DNA from: an uncultured Bacteroidales bacterium
GTDB lineage: Bacteria > Bacteroidota > Bacteroidia > Bacteroidales > UBA4417
DNA length: 47,242 nt
Direction: 5' to 3'
Assembly: GCA_903913645.1 (NCBI GenBank)
Contig: CAIWMA010000135.1
Coordinates: 1-47,242, forward strand
This document shows, one piece after another, positions 40,979 through 47,242 of this stretch. Made by a program: the position numbers and the translations under genes. Under the pieces are notes generated by a model. The model had not been told where the DNA came from. It searched no databases and saw only the letters and a list, made by a program, of their open reading frames with translations. Numbering within the stretch: the first letter of the stretch is position 1; each line of letters starts with the position of its first letter.

Positions 40979-41557
40979 ATGAAATCGATTCTGATCATCA
41001 TTTTAGCAATTTTACTAACGGTAAAAACTTCGGCACAGATCGGCACCTACCAGGCAAATGTACCAACACCAGGATTTTACCTCGGTCTGGGGACAGGACT
41101 TGAAAGTTTTTCAGGTGTAATTGGAGTCACGGGTGATTTACGGGTAACAAAAAACTTCTTTCTCCGGGCAGGCGCGGGTATTGGTTCCTGGGGAGGAAAA
41201 TTCAGCATTGGAATCAAAAATGAATCCAGAACAGGCAACAGTTTTGGATATGGCATATACCTCTCAAGGGCAACAGGGTTAAAAGATTTTACAACAAGTC
41301 TGGAAACCACTTCCGGGACCAAAGATGTTAAACTTAATCTATTACCCGGATCTACAATCAATCCTACAGTTTCCTATAAATGGCTGATACATAATCTCCA
41401 CCGTTTTTTTATTGAGGCAGGGTATGCTATTCCTTTGCAAACAGATCCTTGGAAAGTTACAGATGGTTCTCAACTTACCGAAACAAGCAAATCTGTTCTG
41501 CGTATCCTTTCCCCGGGAGGCTTTTCATTAGGCGCTGGAATTCAGTTTGCATTGTAA
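40979..41557 (+). CDS. Small outer-membrane beta-barrel protein
   Basis: A 192-residue protein with a signal peptide (MKSILIIILAILLTVKTSA before Q) and a mature part of alternating Gly- and aromatic-rich strands (GFYLGLGTGLESF, FFLRAGAGIGSWGGKFSIG, FGYGIYLSRATG), ending GFSLGAGIQFAL. It resembles small 8- to 10-stranded OmpW/OprG-sized barrels but no specific family is recognised. It is monocistronic: a TAATTTTG box is about 98 bp upstream at 40873 and a strong terminator lies downstream. Confidence 0.72.
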   Translation: MKSILIIILAILLTVKTSAQIGTYQANVPTPGFYLGLGTGLESFSGVIGVTGDLRVTKNFFLRAGAGIGSWGGKFSIGIKNESRTGNSFGYGIYLSRATGLKDFTTSLETTSGTKDVKLNLLPGSTINPTVSYKWLIHNLHRFFIEAGYAIPLQTDPWKVTDGSQLTETSKSVLRILSPGGFSLGAGIQFAL

Positions 41558-41631
41558 ATCAGCTACATTGCATCAAAGTTATCGCTCATCAATATACATT
41601 TATTGATTAAAAATCAGAGTAGTTATGAATT

Positions 41632-41659
41632 AAAGCAGGCAAATTTTCCTGCTTTTTTT
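41632..41659 (+). terminator. Rho-independent terminator
   Basis: AAAGCAGG, an 8-bp AT-rich loop and CCTGCTTT, a perfect 8-bp stem running into seven T residues, 75 bp after the barrel gene's stop. Confidence 0.88.
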
Positions 41660-41757
41660 ATTTCCTCTAAAAAACTATTTTTACACCATAAAAGTAACTT
41701 CTGGCAATTGAGCTGGACAGAATCACAAAACGGGAATTCATTTGAAACAGATTCATT

Positions 41758-44043
41758 ATGAACTGGCTTAAAAATGTTACACTGGCAATTTGCCTCTTTT
41801 CAGGCATTCTGGTAGCTTTTGCACAACCAACAGAAAAGTTAAATCTAACTTTTGATTCAATTCCTGACAGGTGGGATCATGGATTCCCGCTTGGAAACGG
41901 AATGATTGGTGTACTCGTATGGCAGCATGAAGGAATGCTTCGTCTTTCTGTTGACCGTGCAGATTTATGGGATTTACGACCAACCGCAGAGATCGATAGA
42001 TACACGTACAAATGGGCTTATCAGCAAAGGTTAAAAAATGATTTTGATACAGTCTGGAAAGTCGCTGACGAACCCTACGACCGGGATGCAGCTCCTACCA
42101 AAATCCCGGGTGCAGCTATTGAATTTGATATCAGTAAACTTGGTCCCGTTGAATCTGCAACACTTGATATTGCCTCTGCGGTTTGTACTATTAAATGGAA
42201 AAATGGAATTATTTTCCGCACCTTTGTAGATGCAACCCAACCTCTGGCACGATATGATTGGCACGGAATTTCTCTGCTGCCATTACTTAAAGCACCATCA
42301 TACACAACCCAAATTGCAGAAACCAACTCAAACCAGGTTGTTGGCGGAAGTGATCTGCGAAGACTTGGATACTCTGAAGGGAAAATAGTTACATCAAAAA
42401 ACCTGACGGTATACAGGCAAAAAGGCTGGCAAAAGTTTGAATATGAAGCTGCCGTAATTTATTCGAAAACTAATTCGGGAAACGAAGGATGCTATACACT
42501 TACTTCACATTACGCCGATAAATCCAAAGCAATTCCTGCAAATGACATCGTAAAAAAAGCTATTAAAACGCCTTTCGATAAGGCTATCGCTAATCACAAA
42601 CAATGGTGGCTCACATATTGGCAGCAATCGTCAGTTTCAATCCCTGATGCTCAACTTGAAAAACAATATTACCTCGACATGTACAAGTTTGGAGCTGCCT
42701 CACGCAAAGGTGCTCCACCAATAACACTTCAGGCTGTGTGGACTGCCGACAACGGCAAACTGCCTCCATGGAAAGGTGATTTACACAGCGATCTGAATAC
42801 GCAGCTGAGTTACTGGCCTTCCTATGCCGGGAATCACCTTGAAGAAGCATCCGTTTTTACCGATTGGTTGTGGGAACATAACACTACCTTTAAGAATTAT
42901 GCAGCTAAAGTTTTTGGTGCAAAAGGAATTAATGTTCCAGGAGTGGCTACGTTAGCCGGCGCTCCTATGGGTGGATGGCATATGTATTCTCTTTCTCCAA
43001 CTGTAGGAGCCTGGCTGGCACAGCATTTTTACCTGCAATGGCGCTATACCATGGATCGTGATTTTCTGAAAAACCAGGCATATCCATGGTTTTCAGAAAC
43101 TGCAGCCTTCCTGGAACAAATAACAGTATTGGAAGGTGGTGTTCGCAAACTTCCTATGAGTTCGAGCCCGGAATTCAGGGACAACAGTATTGACGCCTGG
43201 TTCCTGGACATGACCAATTACGACCTTGCGTTATGCAGGTTTGCTTTTGAAAAAGCCGCTGAACTGGCGTTAGAAATGAATCTGCCTGTTGAAGCGGAGC
43301 ATTGGAAAACAATTCTTGCTCAATTCGGTGAATATAGTCTTGACGAAACCGGCGGACTTAGCGTTGCCAAAGGCTTTCCATTAAATGAGTCGCATAGGCA
43401 TTTCTCGCATATGATGGCTTTCCATCCGCTTGGTTTACTCAATTATGACAATGAAAATGACAGAAAGATCATTAATAATAGTATGGTTCGCATCGAAAAA
43501 AATGGCACATCGCAATGGTGTGGATATTCATTTAGTTGGCTAGCCAATATGTATGCAAGGATGAACAGAGGGGATGATGCCGTAAAAGAACTTAAAATCT
43601 TTGCTTCCTGCTTCTGTTCTCCGAATAGTTTTCACCTCAATGGCGATCAATGTAAAGCAGGATATAGCAGTTATACTTACGATCCGTTTACTCTCGAAGG
43701 AAATTTCGCTTTTGCATCGGGAATCCAGGAAATGCTGATTCAAAGTCACAATGGAATAATTAAAATTTTCCCTGCTGTGCCTGATGGATGGAAAAATATC
43801 TCATTCGAAAACCTGCGTACAGAAGGAGCATTTCTTGTTAGCGCAAAAAAAGAGAATGGTAGCCTTGATGCTTTCACAATCTGTGCCAATGAAGCCGGAA
43901 TTGCACGGATTCAACTGCCGTTCCGAACTTTCCTTATCAGTAGTTCTGAGAAAATGGAACGACTGGAATCAACTAATAACAAGGAACTAATTCTCAAATT
44001 CGAAAAAGGCGGTAATGCGGTGATCCGAAATGGGTATGAGTAA
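41758..44043 (+). CDS. GH95-like glycoside hydrolase (putative alpha-L-fucosidase relative)
   Basis: A 761-residue secreted protein with signal peptide (LAICLFSGILVAFA before Q). The N-terminal domain begins RWDHGFPLGNGMIGVLVW, the opening typical of GH95 (PLGNGxxGAxVxG). The (alpha/alpha)6 domain includes LHSDLNTQLSYWPSYAGNHL, corresponding to the GH95 NYWPAE region, and SPTVGAWLAQHF. The Asn normally before YW is Ser here, so catalysis or specificity may differ from BbAfcA-type fucosidases. It probably acts on host or plant glycans in the periplasm or at the surface. No SusD-like or other polysaccharide-locus gene is adjacent. Confidence 0.75.
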   Translation: MNWLKNVTLAICLFSGILVAFAQPTEKLNLTFDSIPDRWDHGFPLGNGMIGVLVWQHEGMLRLSVDRADLWDLRPTAEIDRYTYKWAYQQRLKNDFDTVWKVADEPYDRDAAPTKIPGAAIEFDISKLGPVESATLDIASAVCTIKWKNGIIFRTFVDATQPLARYDWHGISLLPLLKAPSYTTQIAETNSNQVVGGSDLRRLGYSEGKIVTSKNLTVYRQKGWQKFEYEAAVIYSKTNSGNEGCYTLTSHYADKSKAIPANDIVKKAIKTPFDKAIANHKQWWLTYWQQSSVSIPDAQLEKQYYLDMYKFGAASRKGAPPITLQAVWTADNGKLPPWKGDLHSDLNTQLSYWPSYAGNHLEEASVFTDWLWEHNTTFKNYAAKVFGAKGINVPGVATLAGAPMGGWHMYSLSPTVGAWLAQHFYLQWRYTMDRDFLKNQAYPWFSETAAFLEQITVLEGGVRKLPMSSSPEFRDNSIDAWFLDMTNYDLALCRFAFEKAAELALEMNLPVEAEHWKTILAQFGEYSLDETGGLSVAKGFPLNESHRHFSHMMAFHPLGLLNYDNENDRKIINNSMVRIEKNGTSQWCGYSFSWLANMYARMNRGDDAVKELKIFASCFCSPNSFHLNGDQCKAGYSSYTYDPFTLEGNFAFASGIQEMLIQSHNGIIKIFPAVPDGWKNISFENLRTEGAFLVSAKKENGSLDAFTICANEAGIARIQLPFRTFLISSSEKMERLESTNNKELILKFEKGGNAVIRNGYE

Positions 44044-44093
44044 AATGAACTTACTTTTCGAATAGTATTTCTCTTTCAAAAAGCTGTCAATCA

Positions 44094-46514
44094 TTAGATT
44101 TCAACAATTATGCCTATAGTTGGCAGAACTGTACCTGATTCGCTGGGAAGATACTTAAGCTGATAATTCAAAGGATCTTTTAAAACAGGCTTGCCACTTG
44201 CATCACGCACCTGAACAAGTACGTCGGGTTGCTGTGCTTTAAAGTTGTATAAATTCTGAATGTCGAGGTACAGGTTAAGCGACCATTTCTTGAAAAAATA
44301 TTGCTTATCAACCCTCAGGTCGAGCTGGTGAAAAACATTGAGCCGATTTGAATTATATCTGTTGTAGTCAAGATAGCCCTGCCCTGTTGCATCCCATGCT
44401 TCTATTAATGATGAGCGGTTGTAATCATACGGAGTATATGGTGCGCCTCCTACAAAACGCCATTTAATACCTATGTCCCAGTTTTTCTTTAGTGCGGCAA
44501 GTGCTGTAATATTTAAAATATTCCTGTTATCCCATGCCGAAGGAATAAAATCGCCATGCTTATCTTCAAAGGATGACCGTACCCATGTGTAGGAAACCGT
44601 TACATCTAATACACGGCTAAGTTTTTCACGATAGTATACTTCTACACCCCAGGCTTTCCCTTTCGAAACCGGAATAACACTTTCGGCACCTACTACTCCA
44701 AAATCCGCACCTTTACTTGCAAGTGAAACGGAATCGATGAGCGAGAAAGGATAATAATTATAAAATTTATAGAAACCTTCAATCGTGATTTTTGACTTTT
44801 CGTTTCTCCTGTAATCAATACCTGCAACAATATGATCGGCCTGAATATATCGCAATCCATTCGATTTATTCAACAGTTCGCCATCGGGTAGCCGGTAACC
44901 CATAGTTGTATAAGCAGGAAGCTGATAATATCTGCCTACATTAAAATCCACCATCAGTTTTGGGGTTAGTGAATACGATGCCGAGAACCTTGGTGAAAAC
45001 TGGTCAAGCAGGTTCGACATCTGTTTTGAATAGCTGTTTGCATCGGCACGGATTCCCAGGGAAAGCATTAACTTTTCATCAACATATGATTTACTAACCT
45101 GTCCGAAAAGGTTCCATTTAAAAAAATCCAGATCGGAGGAATAATTAATTTCAGTTATGGTATCCTGGCTCGTTGGAATAAATACATGTTGGTGTGTGCG
45201 GTTGGTGTATTTAGCGTATTCCATCCCTGCACCATACGTAATTTTATATCCGCTTTTACGGGCAACTTCTTCATACCTCAACTTATTCTCAGTTTCGTAG
45301 GAGGAATAATCAAGTGTCTTGCCATTCGGATCGTTTTCATTATTATTCAAATACTTATATGCCTCGTTAAAAAGCATGTTTCGACTTATCACCAGTGTAC
45401 TGTATGAATTTTCACGGTAATGGCGATAATTTGCGCCTATAGCATAATTCCATTGGTTGTTGACAGGCAGGTAACTAAGGATGTATTGCTGCTCTTCCGT
45501 AGGGTTTTTGATACCTGTGTTTAGCACAGATTTATCAAGCGCACCAATGCTGATAATAGTGAGTTCATTCTGATGGTTGAATTTTGTTTTCACCTTTAAC
45601 GTATAATCAGTGAATGTTGGCAGGAAGGGTAATCCAATAGCGCTGAAAAGAAACTGAAGATAGGAACGCCGGACTGAAAACAGCACATTGGTTTTATCAC
45701 CAACCGGGCCGTTAAGGCTGAACGCTGTTTCACTCGCACCAAGTGTTGCACGGTAAACCATACGATCGGGGTTACCATCAATAAGTTTCATATCGATTAC
45801 TGAACTTAATGTATTTCCCTTGCTGGCCGGAAATGCTCCTGAGTAAAAATCGACATCGCGCAGGAAATCAGTATTTATAATTCCTGCCGGACCGCCCGAA
45901 GCACCCTGGGTAGCAAAATGGTTGAGATTAGGAATTTCAATACCATCGAGTAAAAACTTATTCTCCGAAGGTCCGCCTCCACGCACAATAATATCGTTAC
46001 GAAACGAAACAGATGATGCCACACCTGGCAACGATTGAATAACTTTTGAAATATCGCGGTTGGAGCCCGGACTTTTTTCAATTTGGGCGATTCCAAGAGA
46101 AGTGAGTGAAAGCGGGCTTTCCTCCACCCGTTTGAAAATCGCTCCTGTAATTTCTACACCGCTTATCTGTACAGCTAATTCTTTCATCGGGATATCCAGA
46201 GAAGCTGTCTTAGCATTAGTGATAAGGATTTCTTCAGTCATCACTTTTTCAAATCCTATTGCAGAAGCTTCAAGTTTTACATATCCTGGATTTAATCCTT
46301 TAAAAATAAAATTCCCATCCAGGTCACTGACCGAACCTATTGATGTTCCACTGATTATAATATTTGTAAAAGGAAGTGGATCATTGTTTTTAACATTAAA
46401 TACTCTGCCTTTAATAGAACCGGTTTGAGCAAATAAAGCAGTTGAAAAACAAAGTAAAAGACTAAAAAAAACTATTTTAAAATGTATTCTGTAATTCATG
46501 TTTAATGATTTCAT
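44094..46514 (-). CDS. TonB-dependent outer-membrane receptor with CarboxypepD_reg-like domain
   Basis: An 806-residue outer-membrane protein. After the signal peptide (hydrophobic IVFFSLLLCFSTALFA before Q), residues about 35-115 form a CarboxypepD_reg-like domain (GSIKGRVFNVKNNDPLPFTN). The plug follows with RDISKVIQSLPGVA and VRGGGPSENKFLLDG, then a large beta-barrel ending in TIGIIVEI rather than a terminal Phe. The plug start motif and size fit ligand-gated receptors for siderophores, vitamins or oligosaccharides. No SusD partner is present. The ATG at 46514 is used; ATG 46499 is equally possible, and TTG 46529 is unlikely. It is convergent with the GH95 gene. Confidence 0.88.
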   Translation of the reverse strand: MKSLNMNYRIHFKIVFFSLLLCFSTALFAQTGSIKGRVFNVKNNDPLPFTNIIISGTSIGSVSDLDGNFIFKGLNPGYVKLEASAIGFEKVMTEEILITNAKTASLDIPMKELAVQISGVEITGAIFKRVEESPLSLTSLGIAQIEKSPGSNRDISKVIQSLPGVASSVSFRNDIIVRGGGPSENKFLLDGIEIPNLNHFATQGASGGPAGIINTDFLRDVDFYSGAFPASKGNTLSSVIDMKLIDGNPDRMVYRATLGASETAFSLNGPVGDKTNVLFSVRRSYLQFLFSAIGLPFLPTFTDYTLKVKTKFNHQNELTIISIGALDKSVLNTGIKNPTEEQQYILSYLPVNNQWNYAIGANYRHYRENSYSTLVISRNMLFNEAYKYLNNNENDPNGKTLDYSSYETENKLRYEEVARKSGYKITYGAGMEYAKYTNRTHQHVFIPTSQDTITEINYSSDLDFFKWNLFGQVSKSYVDEKLMLSLGIRADANSYSKQMSNLLDQFSPRFSASYSLTPKLMVDFNVGRYYQLPAYTTMGYRLPDGELLNKSNGLRYIQADHIVAGIDYRRNEKSKITIEGFYKFYNYYPFSLIDSVSLASKGADFGVVGAESVIPVSKGKAWGVEVYYREKLSRVLDVTVSYTWVRSSFEDKHGDFIPSAWDNRNILNITALAALKKNWDIGIKWRFVGGAPYTPYDYNRSSLIEAWDATGQGYLDYNRYNSNRLNVFHQLDLRVDKQYFFKKWSLNLYLDIQNLYNFKAQQPDVLVQVRDASGKPVLKDPLNYQLKYLPSESGTVLPTIGIIVEI

Positions 46515-46617
46515 AAAATGATTAGACAATAGGTAAACGTAGAATAATTGAAAATGTTTAATGAAATCTGAAAATTCATCTAAGGTTTATTAGTATTGTC
46601 CTTTTTAATCTCAAAAA

Positions 46618-47242
46618 CTAATTTGATTTCAAATAATTCATGGCTTTGTCAAGATTAACTGTTAATCCATCTTCGCCTTCGAGCCAGGTAATTTTTATTC
46701 CTTTATTTTCCATGCGCCGGTACCAAGTCATTTGTCGCTTGGCAAATTGGTGAATAGCTGTATTTAATAACCTGAACATTTCATTGTAGGCCAAATCACC
46801 TGACAAATAAAGGGTTAAATATTTGTATTCCAGGCCATAAAACATAAGCTGTTCCTTAGTTAAACCTTTATCAAGCAATTGCCGGACTTCTTCCAGCATC
46901 CCTTCTTTCAATCGTTGAGTAAGCCTGGCTGTAATTCGCTCACGTATAATTTTGCGGTTGAAGCGGATTCCAAAAACCGGCGTATGGCTAAAATCAGTTG
47001 AAACGACTTTATCCTGATTCACGTTCTTAAAGTATTCTATTTCAATGGCTCTGATCAATCGGTCCCGATCGAGAGTGTCTGTAGTATTATGCAATGGCCG
47101 ATAGGATGCTATCCTTTTTATCAGTTCCTCATTTGGCAGAGAGGACAATTTAAGTCTCAAAATTTCATCAACGGGAGCTTCAACAAGGTTATAACCAAGA
47201 AGGGCTGATTCGAGATATAATCCTGTTCCACCGCACATTAAT
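46618..47242 (-). CDS. miaA: tRNA dimethylallyltransferase MiaA (5' part outside window)
   Basis: The 207 C-terminal codons of MiaA, which transfers a dimethylallyl group to A37 of tRNAs reading UNN codons. Present are the CGGTGLYLESALLG loop, the RDRLIRAIEI motif, FNRKIIRERITARLTQRLKEGML, GLEYKYLTLYLSGD and the QFAKRQMTWYRR motif near the end. The N-terminal P-loop lies beyond the right edge, so the true start is not visible; the ATG at 47238 is internal. It is followed by the TonB receptor on the same strand, 103 bp away. Confidence 0.93.
   Translation of the reverse strand, partial: LMCGGTGLYLESALLGYNLVEAPVDEILRLKLSSLPNEELIKRIASYRPLHNTTDTLDRDRLIRAIEIEYFKNVNQDKVVSTDFSHTPVFGIRFNRKIIRERITARLTQRLKEGMLEEVRQLLDKGLTKEQLMFYGLEYKYLTLYLSGDLAYNEMFRLLNTAIHQFAKRQMTWYRRMENKGIKITWLEGEDGLTVNLDKAMNYLKSN

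Noticed and set aside
41758-46514. Polysaccharide-utilisation locus
   Set aside because: No SusD-like lipoprotein or sensor/regulator is present, and the receptor and enzyme genes are convergent.

Overview
The window looks like a chromosomal segment of an anaerobic, fermentative member of the Bacteroidota, probably Bacteroidales-like. The grounds are TAnnTTTG-type -7 promoter boxes, weak or absent Shine-Dalgarno sequences, a TonB-dependent receptor with a carboxypeptidase-regulatory-like N-terminus, Bacteroidota-typical small families, and a bifurcating-type [FeFe]-hydrogenase. This placement is inference; no 16S rRNA or tRNA gene is visible.

Bases 1-9.2 kb form a hydrogen-metabolism locus. 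hydC-hydB-hydA (trimeric NAD- and ferredoxin-linked [FeFe]-hydrogenase) run leftwards and are followed by an H-domain protein that runs off the left edge and has non-catalytic-type H-cluster motifs. Divergently, a small [2Fe-2S] protein, a second sensory-type H-domain/PAS protein and a SpoIIE/PP2C-like phosphatase form a probable H2- or redox-sensing output module. A catalytic hydrogenase therefore lies between two putative sensor paralogs.

Bases 9.3-20.3 kb hold envelope and housekeeping genes: two outer-membrane proteins, a DUF2892 protein with a Crp/Fnr regulator, MntP, LemA, a CDF-like membrane protein, a decayed macro-domain gene, DUF2061, an inositol monophosphatase-family protein, an Lgt-like protein, MtaB and a DMT transporter. 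Bases 20.5-28.3 kb hold carbamate kinase plus ornithine carbamoyltransferase, a membrane acyltransferase, RarD, a dihydrofolate reductase/thymidylate synthase pair, a nucleoside permease and a bifunctional nuclease. An AT-rich MBOAT/SGNH surface O-acylation pair follows, then YchF and a small lipoprotein.

Bases 32.9-38.8 kb are an SOS-like mutagenesis module: a self-cleaving LexA-like XRE/S24 regulator, divergent to dinB and a short DnaE-type polymerase. A DUF559 nuclease gene bracketed by two foldback repeats of about 165-169 bp sits between regulator and dinB. A membrane MutS-like ATPase, a small barrel protein, a GH95-like glycosidase, a TonB receptor and a partial miaA close the window.

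The strongest structure outside genes is a set of at least 14 intergenic arrays of degenerate 7-bp units. Each array has its own unit sequence but the 7-bp register is kept, and arrays often lie directly at gene starts or ends. They resemble the STRR heptamer repeats known from cyanobacteria. Together with the foldback/DUF559 element and the paired hydrogen sensors, these are the most notable observations here.
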